From Paracidovorax anthurii (GTDB lineage: Bacteria > Pseudomonadota > Gammaproteobacteria > Burkholderiales > Burkholderiaceae_C): a stretch of 64,000 nt of DNA. The DNA is taken from contig NZ_QLTA01000008.1 of NCBI RefSeq assembly GCF_003269065.1, positions 55,449-119,448 of the forward strand, in the 5' to 3' direction. A model generated the notes under the pieces. The model had not been told where the DNA came from. It ran no database searches and was given only the letters and a program-made list of their open reading frames with translations. Numbering within the stretch: position 1 is the stretch's first letter; each line of letters starts with the position of its first letter. Position numbers and translations under genes: made by a program. Of the stretch, positions 40,644 through 48,444 are shown piece by piece.

Positions 40644-41218
40644 GGCGCCAGTTCCTCCCGCTCGGCTTCGTACAGTTGGCGGGCCATCTCCAGAAGGCGT
40701 GTGGGGCCAGGGCCGATATGATCCCCTTCCGCCTGTGCGGCGATCTCATTGGCAAACTGAGCGGCCAGAGCCTCCTGCTTCGCCGACATGGCTTCGAACC
40801 GCGGGTGCCATTCTTCCAGCGCCTGGAGGTATGCCAGTTCTTCGGTGAGCACCTGGACCTTGGCCCGTGCTTCCGCCAAGCGCTCGTAGGGAATGGAGTG
40901 CTTTCCGTCGCGGGCGAGCACACGCGGCACAGACGGGCCCGCGATCTTGACCGTGTGCGCCATCAGGTCTGCATGCGTCTGGCCCAGCGAATGGATCACG
41001 CGCTGGGTCTGCTTGCTCACGGGCGCGGCGGCCACACGCTTGATGGCATGGTGCAGGAACTGGTGTAGCAGGGCGGTATGCTGCGAGTACCAGGCCGCAA
41101 CATCCACGATCTCGGGCACGTCAGCCAGGGCATCGGCTGCAGGACGGGCCCGCCGCTTCGCTGCTTCGTCCGCGAGCATGGCAGCCACCAGGCTTCTGGG
41201 TTTGGGCTGGTTAGGCAT
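40640..41218 (-). CDS. Hypothetical prophage protein
   Basis: 192 residues from the ATG at 41218, which has AGGAGG upstream. Not recognised. Helical with a coiled-coil-like centre (YERLAEARAKVQVLTEELAYL). Overlaps the upstream gene by 8 bp and the downstream start by ATGA. Confidence 0.65.
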   Translation of the reverse strand: MPNQPKPRSLVAAMLADEAAKRRARPAADALADVPEIVDVAAWYSQHTALLHQFLHHAIKRVAAAPVSKQTQRVIHSLGQTHADLMAHTVKIAGPSVPRVLARDGKHSIPYERLAEARAKVQVLTEELAYLQALEEWHPRFEAMSAKQEALAAQFANEIAAQAEGDHIGPGPTRLLEMARQLYEAEREELAP

Positions 41219-42008
41219 GGCCGGCCTCCTGGGCGGATTCGCAGTAGGAAGCGGCCATCTCGAGGAGCGAGGCTGCGGCATGGATCAGCACATGGTCATC
41301 GTGTTCGGCGACGAGGTACAGGATCGACAGCACGCACGCGATGTTTGCAGCGCTGTCTGTGCACGCAGTTTTTTTGGCTTTCTCCGCGTCTGCGCAGGCC
41401 TGCATCTCATCGGCCAGCCAGTCTGCAAGCCGCACCAATCCCCAGATCGGATCAGTGCCGGAGCCTTCTGCGAGCATCCGCAGCACCGCCCTGGCCTCTC
41501 CCACCTTGGACAGAGCGTCAGAGAGCCAGTCCCGTGGCCGTGCAGGCTCCGGCTCCGGCTCTGCCGCGGCGGCTGCTGTGCGCGGGTAGGTTTCCCAGCC
41601 GTCCAGAACCGTGGCGCAGTCGGTCAGCCCGACCAACGGCGCGCGAGCCTGCTCAATGAAGGCCAGACGCTCGGCGGTAAGGCAATCCCCCGGCACTTGC
41701 AGTGCGGCCTTTACCAGTGATGCAATCGTGAAGGATTCGTCCCCCGCTGGCCCATCCAGTTCGGCATCGGAACTGGTGGCCAGGCGCGCGGAAATCTCAT
41801 ATGCCACTCCCAGGAGTCGGTCGCTTTCTCCAGAGTAAAGGTGGGGGCAATCAGCATTAGCTGCGGCATTGAGTGCCTTCGCCAGATCTGCCAGCCACGC
41901 ACGGTCTTGTTGCCGGGTCGTGGTGGCGGGGACGGCAGGTGCCGATGCCGGTGAGGTGGGGCGAGCAGCTTTTGCATCGCGGCTGGTGGGAGTAGCTACG
42001 GCGCTCAT
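41211..42008 (-). CDS. Hypothetical prophage protein
   Basis: 265 residues, not recognised. Ala/Pro-rich N-terminus, then helical segments (ADWLADEMQACADAEKAKK). General build resembles the neighbouring 42005-42817 product (Ala/Thr/Pro-rich head, helical body), though no clear homology is visible by eye. Start overlaps the upstream stop by ATGA. Confidence 0.65.
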   Translation of the reverse strand: MSAVATPTSRDAKAARPTSPASAPAVPATTTRQQDRAWLADLAKALNAAANADCPHLYSGESDRLLGVAYEISARLATSSDAELDGPAGDESFTIASLVKAALQVPGDCLTAERLAFIEQARAPLVGLTDCATVLDGWETYPRTAAAAAEPEPEPARPRDWLSDALSKVGEARAVLRMLAEGSGTDPIWGLVRLADWLADEMQACADAEKAKKTACTDSAANIACVLSILYLVAEHDDHVLIHAAASLLEMAASYCESAQEAGHA

Positions 42009-42817
42009 GCTGCACCCCCGTCGGTCTGGAGGCTGCTGTCGATCGCCCACTCGGCCGGGCCGCCTGCCACGTCATAGTTCACCATCTGGTCACACACCGA
42101 ACCGATGAAGGCGCACAGGTATTCCGCCATCAAAAAGTCATTGCAGGCTTTCAGGTGGTTGCCAGTGCGCTCCACATCGTGTCGGGCTCCCAGCAGGAAG
42201 TCGCGGAGCGTGGATGCTTGGTTTGCGAGTTCGGAGAACACCCTCTGGGTGTCATTCACAGAGTGCCGCGCCGCTTCCGGCTCGCGCCGGATCGGTGGCC
42301 GGGGCTTTTCCTGGAAGGGCTTGGGGATCGCCGCCGGCTGAGCTGCCACGTACTTCTGGAGCGCGGTGAGCTGGTCATTGGCCGCCGTGAGCAGGCCGAA
42401 GGCCTCGGACGTGCTCGCCGCCCATCCCCGCAATGCGCCCAGTTCTACCGCGGCACGCAGGCTCTCGAACGGCCAGAGGATCGCGTCCCACATCGTGATC
42501 GAGCTCGCCCACGCATCCTCGCCGTCCTCCTGCCGGAGTATGTTGTTCACCCGGCGCGCCGCATGGCTGATCAGCTCTGTCGGCGTGTCGGTGGCTCCCC
42601 AGCCGGGAGCCGGTTCCTCGAGTTGGTCCAGGAGGCCGGCGATCTGGGTCAATGCTGTGCGGACCGGGCGCTGCCAATCTGCTGCCCCCGCCGCAGGAGA
42701 GATGGGCGCCTGCGTCGTGGGCGGCACACCGACTGCCGGCTTCTCGGCCTTGCTTTTCCGTGCCGCGGGCGTGGCTTGGGTTGCGCTCTCCGGGGAGCGC
42801 GAGATAATCGCGGTCAT
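42005..42817 (-). CDS. Hypothetical prophage protein
   Basis: 270 residues, not recognised. Low-complexity N-terminus, then helical (AARRVNNILRQEDGEDAWASSITMWDAI covers 86-113; a conserved-looking RVFSELANQASTLRDFLLGA near 190). AAGGAA precedes the ATG. First large gene of the leftward chain after the Arc-like repressor. Confidence 0.65.
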   Translation of the reverse strand: MTAIISRSPESATQATPAARKSKAEKPAVGVPPTTQAPISPAAGAADWQRPVRTALTQIAGLLDQLEEPAPGWGATDTPTELISHAARRVNNILRQEDGEDAWASSITMWDAILWPFESLRAAVELGALRGWAASTSEAFGLLTAANDQLTALQKYVAAQPAAIPKPFQEKPRPPIRREPEAARHSVNDTQRVFSELANQASTLRDFLLGARHDVERTGNHLKACNDFLMAEYLCAFIGSVCDQMVNYDVAGGPAEWAIDSSLQTDGGAA

Positions 42818-43012
42818 GGTTCGTTTCCTTGTGAGAAGGGTTTCGAGCTAAGAGGCTTGATCGGTTGGCGCCGATCGTTCTTCGGGCAAAGGCTGGCAGT
42901 TGGCGCTGCTGGCCTTTTGCTTTTCTGGAGTTCACTTTGCCCCGGTCGGCGGGGCCTCTCATGTGAGGATCGAAGGGGTCCTCACCCATGTGTGTGAAAT
43001 GCGCAGTCATTG

Positions 43013-43201
43013 CTACGGTCCTTTCTGCTGGGATTGCTGGCTGCGCCTCCCCTTGAAGGATGCGCGCAGGCGCGCCAGGATCTCCCCGTTGTAGGTCCGC
43101 TCACCCTCTGCGGCCGCTTCGTGCAAGGCGGCGTGAAGGTCGGGCGGCAGACGCAAAGCGGTTTTCACGTAGTCCTTCTGGCTGGGTTTCTTTATTGTCA
43201 T
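43013..43201 (-). CDS. Arc-like ribbon-helix-helix DNA-binding protein
   Basis: 62 residues from the ATG at 43201 (GGAAG upstream). The Arc pattern is clear: DYVKTALRLPPDLHAALHEAA gives the DNA-contacting strand and helix A, then NGEILARLRASF helix B. It is divergent from a paralogous Arc-like gene; both start beside a phased operator array, so autoregulation is likely. It heads the leftward operon that ends with the integrase. Confidence 0.85.
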   Translation of the reverse strand: MTIKKPSQKDYVKTALRLPPDLHAALHEAAAEGERTYNGEILARLRASFKGRRSQQSQQKGP

Positions 43202-43213
43202 TTGTGCTTCCTT

Positions 43214-43297
43214 GATGGAGGCATGAAGTGATGATAGAGGCATATTTCCATGATGGAGGCAATAGCCGACTTGTGATAGGGACTATCATGGAGGCAT
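43214..43297. promoter_or_regulatory. Arc-type operator array between two divergent Arc-like genes
   Basis: Four copies of an 11-bp element close to GATGGAGGCAT lie in the same orientation at 43214, 43233, 43252 and 43287; the first three are exactly 19 bp apart. The 43233 copy sits in ATGATAGAGGCAT, close to the P22 Arc operator half-site ATGATAGAAGCA (from memory). A 15-bp palindrome TGATAG-GGA-CTATCA occupies 43274-43288. The last copy includes the GGAGG ribosome site and ATG of the rightward gene. Confidence 0.8.
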
Positions 43298-43805
43298 GGC
43301 TACCAGCATCGACCAAAAGAACTTCGTCAAAACGGCGCTCCGGCTGCCGCCCGAATTGCATGCAGCTGTGCACGAGTCGGCACAGAAGAATGGGCGCAGC
43401 TACAACGCTGAATTGGTAGAGCGCATCCAGAGCTCCTTCGAGACCGCTGAACAAGCCTCTGCCGAGGCATTGATGCTGGAGATGCGACGCACACAGCTCT
43501 TGCTGCGCCGTTCGCAGGTTCAGGCTGATGCCAGTCGCGTTTTCTTTTCTGCCAGCGACGATGCGAAGAAAGAGCGCGCTTATCGCGAGGCCAATCCTGA
43601 TCCTCGTGAAATTGAAGAAGCGAAGAAGGCCGAAAAGACGGCGAGGCTGAAAGCCGGACATCTCAGGCAAGAGATCATGAGTATCGATGGCCGTCTGTTG
43701 GAAATTGAGCAGCGGTTGCGAGAGCTCGGGCACACCATGGAGTTCCTCCCTGTCGAAGATCCAAGCGATCACGCAGTACGCGTCCTGAACAAGCCGAAGC
43801 TTTGA
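43296..43805 (+). CDS. Arc-like DNA-binding protein with coiled-coil tail
   Basis: 169 residues. The N-terminal ~50 (NFVKTALRLPPELHAAVHESA, YNAELVERIQSSF) are a paralog of the 43013-43201 protein. The remainder is a charged helical tail (KKAEKTARLKAGHLRQEIM, LLEIEQRLRELG) likely to form a coiled coil. Its own ribosome site is part of an operator repeat, so binding there would block both transcription and translation start. Confidence 0.8.
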   Translation: MATSIDQKNFVKTALRLPPELHAAVHESAQKNGRSYNAELVERIQSSFETAEQASAEALMLEMRRTQLLLRRSQVQADASRVFFSASDDAKKERAYREANPDPREIEEAKKAEKTARLKAGHLRQEIMSIDGRLLEIEQRLRELGHTMEFLPVEDPSDHAVRVLNKPKL

Positions 43806-43820
43806 ACCATTGAAACGTCT

Positions 43821-44018
43821 ATGACCCAAGACGAAGCGAGACAACAAATCACCAGCCTGTGGATGGATTGGCTGGCGGCCAGAGAGCGCACCACTCCCTC
43901 TCAGGACATGCTGGTGTTCTACTCCCAGCTTCAGAAACAGCATCCAGAAGTGCTGTCCTTCCGAGTCGCTGGCGACAGATGGCAAACGGTGAAGAGCTGG
44001 ATTCAGGATCGTTACTGA
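43821..44018 (+). CDS. Small hypothetical prophage protein
   Basis: 65 residues, not recognised. Helical, Gln/Trp-rich (TQDEARQQITSLWMDWLAARE). It lies 15 bp after the rightward Arc-like gene and is probably cotranscribed. Codon use looks like its neighbour. Confidence 0.6.
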   Translation: MTQDEARQQITSLWMDWLAARERTTPSQDMLVFYSQLQKQHPEVLSFRVAGDRWQTVKSWIQDRY

Positions 44019-44095
44019 TCCCAGACGTTGGCAGTCCCGACTGGCAGAGAATTCGCCCGTGACGGCTGGCTGATGCACGTCGGTGCTCATGTCGA

Positions 44096-44701
44096 TCACA
44101 CAGCTCGCCCGGCCAAGCGCTCCATCAGCGGCCGCTCGCGGTACTCGCCGAAAGCACCACCGAAAAACTCGTTCGCCTCATCGTGGATGGCTCGGTCGAA
44201 CTTGGCGTTGGTGGTCATCTCGCGCATGAACGCCATGGTGTGGCACCACTTCAGCGGCTGCAGCATTGGATCTGTCGAATCCTCATTGCGCGTGCTCGCT
44301 GAGTTCTCCAGGTCCAGCACGCAGATCAGCCGGTGGCTCTTCTCGCCGTACTTGCGCACCAGGTCGGTGTCTCGATCGGCTGAATTCGTGTTGATCGCGT
44401 CAAAGATTTGTGCGCGTGTCGCTTTCAGGTCCAAGGCGGAGCACAGTGGAAGTAGGTATTGGCCGATTTCTATCTCCGCCGACGCCAGCAACAGCTCCCG
44501 TTCGTTGATATCTGCCAACTCTGCCGTCGCGCTTGCCTGCATGGCGCCGTCGGCGGCATTGTCTCGGCGGCGCTCTAAGTGGGCACGAGACCGGTGACTT
44601 GCTGCAAGTGCTCTGGTGATGCGGCGCGCCGCGTGTCGCAGAGCCACCAACTGCTTGATGAGCTGCTCACCTGTTTCGGTCCCGTTGAGCTCGAAGTTCA
44701 T
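44096..44701 (-). CDS. Hypothetical prophage protein
   Basis: 201 residues from the ATG at 44701, with AGGAAA upstream; an in-frame ATG nine codons earlier is possible. Not recognised. Helical, with an RRITRALAASHRSRAHLERRR basic stretch and a Cys-poor C-terminal half. Last gene of the operon driven from PL at 45605-45651. Confidence 0.65.
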   Translation of the reverse strand: MNFELNGTETGEQLIKQLVALRHAARRITRALAASHRSRAHLERRRDNAADGAMQASATAELADINERELLLASAEIEIGQYLLPLCSALDLKATRAQIFDAINTNSADRDTDLVRKYGEKSHRLICVLDLENSASTRNEDSTDPMLQPLKWCHTMAFMREMTTNAKFDRAIHDEANEFFGGAFGEYRERPLMERLAGRAV

Positions 44702-44724
44702 GTGCGTGTTTCCTCGTTGAATGA

Positions 44725-44910
44725 TCACAACCGCTGCCGCGTGGCATGCTCGACTGCAGCGCGTCGCTCAATGTGGCGATGGCGGCGGGTGATCTGGTGG
44801 TCGCGCCAGAGAAGGCCGGCAGCCCAGGCGAGGGCGGCGGGCACGCTGGCGCCAGTGCGGCGGCGCATGGCGGTGAGGCGGAAGAGGGCGCCGAGCAGAC
44901 TGGGCTTCAT
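44725..44910 (-). CDS. Small basic prophage protein
   Basis: 61 residues, not recognised. N-terminal half is hydrophobic (LLGALFRLTAMR, VPAALAWAAGLLW) and the tail strongly basic (RDHQITRRHRHIERR); a single membrane segment is possible. ATGA overlap with the upstream gene. Confidence 0.55.
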   Translation of the reverse strand: MKPSLLGALFRLTAMRRRTGASVPAALAWAAGLLWRDHQITRRHRHIERRAAVEHATRQRL

Positions 44911-45146
44911 GAAGCGCCCTTCTGCTCGAGCTTCAGCTGAAACTCGCTGGCGATGGCCGTGGCTCGGATGAACTGCGCTGCCAGCGCGGCGATGGTCGCA
45001 GCTTGATCGGCTTGATGAACAGCGTCCGCGAGCCTTGCGCGCTCGACCATCTTTCGCGTGCCTGGAGGCATGCTGTCGAGATCGACATCGGCCCAGAGGT
45101 CTTTGCCTCCAGCGAAGGGGGAGGGAAACAGCGGGTTGGGGATCAT
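44907..45146 (-). CDS. Small hypothetical prophage protein
   Basis: 79 residues, not recognised; helical Ala-rich C-terminal half (ADAVHQADQAATIAALAAQF). Overlaps both neighbours by ATGA. Confidence 0.6.
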   Translation of the reverse strand: MIPNPLFPSPFAGGKDLWADVDLDSMPPGTRKMVERARLADAVHQADQAATIAALAAQFIRATAIASEFQLKLEQKGAS

Positions 45147-45562
45147 GCTGCCGCTCCTGCAGATGCTGCAGTGTCCTGCTGCTGGGCGGAGAGCACGCCA
45201 TTCATGGCGCGGCGCACCCGCAGGGCATGTTCACGGCCGAGGCTGTGGGCCAACGCCATCAGGCCGGCCTCGAGGGATTCGAGCGTGGGCCCGCCGACAG
45301 GCAGCAGTGCCGCCTGACAGCCTTCCGGCATCGGAACGGGGACAGCGGAGTAGGCCCGGCCGCACTCGGCCTGGGTATCGCACCAGTTCGCGAGCTGGCG
45401 GGCGCGCCGGGCCCATTCTTCGACGAGTCCGGCTGCGCTGCGGAGCCCGCATGCGGCGGCTGGCCAGCGGCTGGATTCAATCGCGCTCAATGCCAGCGCA
45501 CAGCGGCGGGTGTGCTGGCCGGGTTCCGCCCCAAGCAGGGCGGGAAGATCTGTGGTCTGCAT
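45143..45562 (-). CDS. Hypothetical prophage protein, first gene of the PL operon
   Basis: 139 residues from ATG 45562; ATG 45565 and GTG 45568 are in frame and GGAG spacing favours the innermost. Not recognised; several cysteines (RRCAL, AACGL, WCDTQAECG, GCQAA). It starts about 50 bp after the PL -10 box. Confidence 0.6.
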   Translation of the reverse strand: MQTTDLPALLGAEPGQHTRRCALALSAIESSRWPAAACGLRSAAGLVEEWARRARQLANWCDTQAECGRAYSAVPVPMPEGCQAALLPVGGPTLESLEAGLMALAHSLGREHALRVRRAMNGVLSAQQQDTAASAGAAA

Positions 45563-45604
45563 CATCACTCCATCTAGGCGCCATGGATTGGGGCGCGGTG
45601 GAGT

Positions 45605-45651
45605 GAAGTTTATAACTACGTAAACAAAATCGTCAATCTATTTATAAACTT
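45605..45651 (-). promoter_or_regulatory. PL promoter with two overlapping repressor operators (OL)
   Basis: Read on the minus strand: TTGACG (45636-45631), 16 bp, then TATAAA (45614-45609). An 18-bp palindrome with GTTTAC/TATAAAC arms (45608-45625) covers the spacer and -10; a second GTTTAT...TTGAC element (45632-45649) covers the -35. The outer arms AAGTTTATAA / TTATAAACTT are a perfect 10-bp inverted repeat. The same GTTTA half-site occurs upstream of the repressor gene. Confidence 0.8.
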
Positions 45652-45675
45652 TCGGCGATTCAACGTTGCTGGGAG

Positions 45676-46359
45676 TCAGGGCGCTTTCCTGTATCGGCGC
45701 TGCTCAACCATTGTGCCGATCAACAAGAGCGGCTGAACGTCTGAGGACAAGATGGGAAAGTCGTCGTTCAGAGCGGACAACTCGTAGACAACCCGGCCTT
45801 CTGCATCAAGCCTGCGAGGCCTGTATTTCCTGAGGATGGCTGGATCTGGTCCGTTGGCGGCCGCAACGTAGTCCCCTGGCGCCGGAATCACTGCGGGGTC
45901 GATGATGACCTGATCGGATGGCCTGAACTCGTTGAGCATCGAGTTGTCGCGGACCTCCATGGCAAACGCAACAGAGGACAGTGCCTGCTCGGTCAGAAGG
46001 AAAGTCATGTTCTCGTGGGGCTCGAAGGCGTCTACTAACTCAGACCACCGGGATGCTTGGGACGCGCTGATGAGGGGAATTGGCCTAGTGCCAGCCATGC
46101 CAGCGAGGATGTCCCGCGACGAATTGTGCATCGCTGTGAATTCGTGTCCTGACTCAAAGTAGTAAGGCGAGAGATCCAGCTTCAGGGCTAGGTTGGTGGC
46201 CGAACGCTCACCGAAGGCATGTTGCTCGTCGAGCAGTTGGTTGATCCGCCCTTTGGACAATCCAGCATGTCGGGCGAACTCAGCCTGGTTGCCGGAGAAC
46301 GGTGGTCCATCGATGAGTGCGCGAAGGCGCTCCTTGCGGTGCTTCGTAAGAGAGTCCAT
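45676..46359 (-). CDS. Prophage CI-type repressor (HTH + S24/LexA-like peptidase)
   Basis: 227 residues. N-terminal HTH (NQAEFARHAGLSKGRINQLLD), linker, then an S24 peptidase domain with the nucleophile Ser in RDNSMLNEFRPSDQVIID and the Lys general base in ILRKYR, as in self-cleaving CI/LexA repressors. The usual Ala-Gly cleavage pair may be in the ILAGMAG segment near 85. It keeps the prophage silent by binding OL and OR and would be inactivated with RecA. Divergent from the Cro-like gene. Confidence 0.92.
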   Translation of the reverse strand: MDSLTKHRKERLRALIDGPPFSGNQAEFARHAGLSKGRINQLLDEQHAFGERSATNLALKLDLSPYYFESGHEFTAMHNSSRDILAGMAGTRPIPLISASQASRWSELVDAFEPHENMTFLLTEQALSSVAFAMEVRDNSMLNEFRPSDQVIIDPAVIPAPGDYVAAANGPDPAILRKYRPRRLDAEGRVVYELSALNDDFPILSSDVQPLLLIGTMVEQRRYRKAP

Positions 46360-46431
46360 GGTTTACAAGGATAGCGACGGTGGTTTACGAAAGTCTAGTC
46401 AATATGGTTAGATTGGTCTAAACTGCTGTCT
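46360..46431. promoter_or_regulatory. OR region between CI-type and Cro-like genes
   Basis: 72 bp. GTTTAC half-sites start at 46361 and 46383, and GTTAGATTGGTCTAAAC (46407-46423) is an imperfect palindrome with GTTA/TAAAC arms. These match the half-sites at OL. No consensus -35/-10 pair is obvious for either direction. Confidence 0.65.
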
Positions 46432-46707
46432 ATGAAACTCAAGACTTGGCTTTTGGCTGGGCGAGGCCGTACGGTCGCGCTGTCCCGGCATCTGGGCGTC
46501 AGCAAAGGCCGAGTTAGCCAAATGGCCGACTCTGGTGTGCCTCCCAAGTACATGCTTTCGGTCCGTGACTTCACTGGGGGCGAAGTCACCGTGGAGTCTC
46601 TTGTCCAGGATCGCACGCCTTCGACCTCCGACCTTCTGACTCAGCCAACAAACGGTGTCGCAGCGCTTGCACCTCCTGCCCCAACTTCCGAGGTGAGCCA
46701 TGGCTGA
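46432..46707 (+). CDS. Cro/YdaS-like repressor
   Basis: 91 residues. MKLKTWLLAGRGRTVALSRHLG followed by VSKGRVSQMADSGVPPKY over 1-40 is the Cro/YdaS-type HTH, with the second helix placed on GRVSQMAD. The Pro/Thr-rich tail is disordered-looking. Divergent from the CI-type gene, in the position of cro. Confidence 0.8.
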   Translation: MKLKTWLLAGRGRTVALSRHLGVSKGRVSQMADSGVPPKYMLSVRDFTGGEVTVESLVQDRTPSTSDLLTQPTNGVAALAPPAPTSEVSHG

Positions 46708-46720
46708 GCAGCACGACCGG

Positions 46721-47209
46721 TCAGTCGATACCCGCGCTGAGGCGCTGGCGACCTTTGCCGGCTTGCAGGGCGACACGCAGATGACAAGCAGGGCAGTAAG
46801 CCTCCCCTGTGTTGATGAGAAGGACAGCCTTCTGCTTGCGGACATCGAAGCAAGGCTGACAGAGGAAATGCGGGGGCTCGCCCTGACGCTCCAGCAATTC
46901 GCTTTGCGCACGAAGGCGATACGCGAAGACATCCCCGGCAGTGCCAAGTTTTGCAAGCTCGTAACGGGCTTTCTCCCGCTCGTCGCTTTCCAGTTCGCGG
47001 ACGCGATCCTGCGCTGCCCGAAAGGCTTCACGTTCGAGGACGACGGCGCTCTGTACCTCCAGCAGCTTGGTCTGGAGGTCGAGGATTTTGTCCGTGAGTT
47101 CGATCTTGAGGGCCGCAAGTTTCTCGCGGTCGCGTTCTTGGACAAGAGCGGCCGCGATGTTCTTGATCGTTCCGCCGATGGGAATGAGTTGTGACAGCTC
47201 TGAAAGCAT
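46721..47209 (-). CDS. Prophage protein with coiled coil and C-terminal zinc-ribbon-like cysteines
   Basis: 162 residues from ATG 47209 with GGGAGGGG upstream. N-terminal amphipathic segment (LSELSQLIPIGGTIKNIAAALV), long coiled coil (DKILDLQTKLLEVQSAVVLERE), then two Cys pairs (LCQPCFD and YCPACH) that could bind zinc. The layout is one I associate with accessory phage proteins of unknown function. The overlapping plus-strand frame (46700-47194) is less protein-like. It is antiparallel to the Cro transcript. Confidence 0.7.
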   Translation of the reverse strand: MLSELSQLIPIGGTIKNIAAALVQERDREKLAALKIELTDKILDLQTKLLEVQSAVVLEREAFRAAQDRVRELESDEREKARYELAKLGTAGDVFAYRLRAQSELLERQGEPPHFLCQPCFDVRKQKAVLLINTGEAYCPACHLRVALQAGKGRQRLSAGID

Positions 47210-47597
47210 TTTTGCCGGCCCCTCCCGGTGATGGTTGTGTAGGAACTTCCATCGTAGCCCGGGAGAGGGCGGGCGCCCATCTCCATCACAACGCACCTCG
47301 CCCGCGGCGTGCCGCTCGATCGCCCGCCATCTCCACGCGGCTGCTATGGCAGCGCACGCACAGTTCCCCACCCACCCACCCCATCAGCAGCCGGCTGGTC
47401 GACAGCACCTGCGTGCGCCGGCCTGTGTCCAAGTCTGTGTTCTGCGACAGCACGGTGCGAGTGCTGGTGTGGAAGGGCTGGCCGACGACCAGGGCGGAGG
47501 AGGGGTTGCGTGAGGTGTTCATGGAAATGAACTGTCCTTTTTTTTGCCCCGATCAACGAGACATGACGGCGCAAATGATTTGCGGAGGCTTGAACCG
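47210..47597. other. 388-bp stretch without a firm gene
   Basis: The only candidate is a 78-codon minus-strand frame (47286-47522) with one CVRC pair and no convincing ribosome site. A run of T (about 47537-47544) lies on the plus strand. Otherwise nothing recognised. Confidence 0.4.
47286..47522 (-). CDS. Possible small prophage protein
   Basis: 78 codons, unrecognised. Contains ELCVRCHSS. It lies upstream of, and on the same strand as, the zinc-ribbon-like gene, so it could be cotranscribed. Weak evidence. Confidence 0.25.
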   Translation of the reverse strand: MNTSRNPSSALVVGQPFHTSTRTVLSQNTDLDTGRRTQVLSTSRLLMGWVGGELCVRCHSSRVEMAGDRAARRGRGAL

Positions 47598-48020
47598 ATG
47601 AACCAATTTGAGTTGAGTGCGCGTCCACCGATGCACGCCGTCGATCCCGCACTGATCGCCCGGCAACCGACCCTGACCAAGGCGCTGCAGCTCTGCCAGA
47701 CCCTAAGCGGCCTGGACGACAAGGCATTCGTGGGCACAGGTGGCGTGGTGAAGGACGCCGCGCAATGGTCCCGAATCATGGGCTCCGGCCAGCACAACTT
47801 CCCGCAGGACCAACTGAACAAGTTCATGGACATGGCCGGGAACGAGGCGCCAATGCTGTGGCTCCTGAACTCCCGCGGCTACGACATCACTGCGCTGCGG
47901 AAGCTGGAAACCGAGACCGAGCGCGCGTTGCGCCTGGAGCGCGAACAGACAGCCAAGCTCCGCGAGCGCCTGGCCTATGCAGAAGCGATCCTTCAAGGTC
48001 GCGGGACGGTGACGGCATGA
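47598..48020 (+). CDS. Prophage regulatory protein (CII-like position)
   Basis: 140 residues from ATG 47598, with GGAGG 10 bases upstream. SGLDDKAFVGTGGVVKDAAQWSRIMGSG and FPQDQLNKFMDMAGNEAPMLWLLNSRGYD over 54-113 look like an HTH of the type seen in early phage regulators; the tail is helical. I infer a CII-like or other early regulator. First of a chain of overlapping rightward genes. Confidence 0.6.
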   Translation: MNQFELSARPPMHAVDPALIARQPTLTKALQLCQTLSGLDDKAFVGTGGVVKDAAQWSRIMGSGQHNFPQDQLNKFMDMAGNEAPMLWLLNSRGYDITALRKLETETERALRLEREQTAKLRERLAYAEAILQGRGTVTA

Positions 48021-48148
48021 CACGCCCCACGGTTGAAGAACTGCGGGCACTGCTGGCAGCCGCCCGGGCCGAGGTGGAACGGCTCGCCGCCGCGCTGGAA
48101 CAGGCCGAGTGGATTCAGGAATACGAACAGGAGGCAAATCCCTCATGA
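48017..48148 (+). CDS. 43-residue helical prophage protein
   Basis: Short gene overlapping both neighbours by ATGA. One long amphipathic helix (TVEELRALLAAARAEVERLA, continuing AAALEQAEW) with leucine spacing of a coiled coil. Unknown function. Confidence 0.6.
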   Translation: MTRPTVEELRALLAAARAEVERLAAALEQAEWIQEYEQEANPS

Positions 48149-48444
48149 GCGATCCATGGCAGAACCTCAGGGAGAGAAAGTGGATGGTGGTGGATGACCA
48201 GACGCTGCGGCTGGCTCTCCAGCCTACCGACGCTGCCACGCTGCTTCTGAGCTTCCAGCGAGACGTAGACCCGGCGCCGATGCAGCTCGTTATCGCGAAG
48301 GATGAACTGCCGTTTTTCATCGGTCAGATGCAGCACGCCCATCAACTGCTTGAGCAGCATGCGGCGCAGCAACTGGAGTTCCGGAGCGCGCTGGAGGTCG
48401 ACGATCTGATCGAACGCATGAGGGGAGGCCAGAGATGGATCTGA
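48145..48444 (+). CDS. Hypothetical prophage protein
   Basis: 99 residues from ATG 48145 (ATGA overlap). Contains a beta-rich centre (WMVVDDQTLRLALQPTDAAT, MQLVIAKDELPFFIG) and a helical end. Not recognised. Confidence 0.6.
   Translation: MSDPWQNLRERKWMVVDDQTLRLALQPTDAATLLLSFQRDVDPAPMQLVIAKDELPFFIGQMQHAHQLLEQHAAQQLEFRSALEVDDLIERMRGGQRWI

Noticed and set aside
42375-43010. 211-codon minus-strand frame starting just after the Arc-like gene with an AAAGGA site
   Set aside because: Most of it overlaps the 42005-42817 gene in another frame. A shorter peptide at its start cannot be excluded, but nothing supports it.
43214-43297. Tandem repeats as a toxin-antitoxin operator
   Set aside because: Both neighbours are Arc-like proteins and no toxin gene is adjacent; a phage repressor pair fits better.
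46700-47194. 164-codon plus-strand frame after the Cro-like gene
   Set aside because: It starts in a plausible place but its sequence is less protein-like than the overlapping minus-strand product with coiled coil and Cys pairs, which also has a strong ribosome site.
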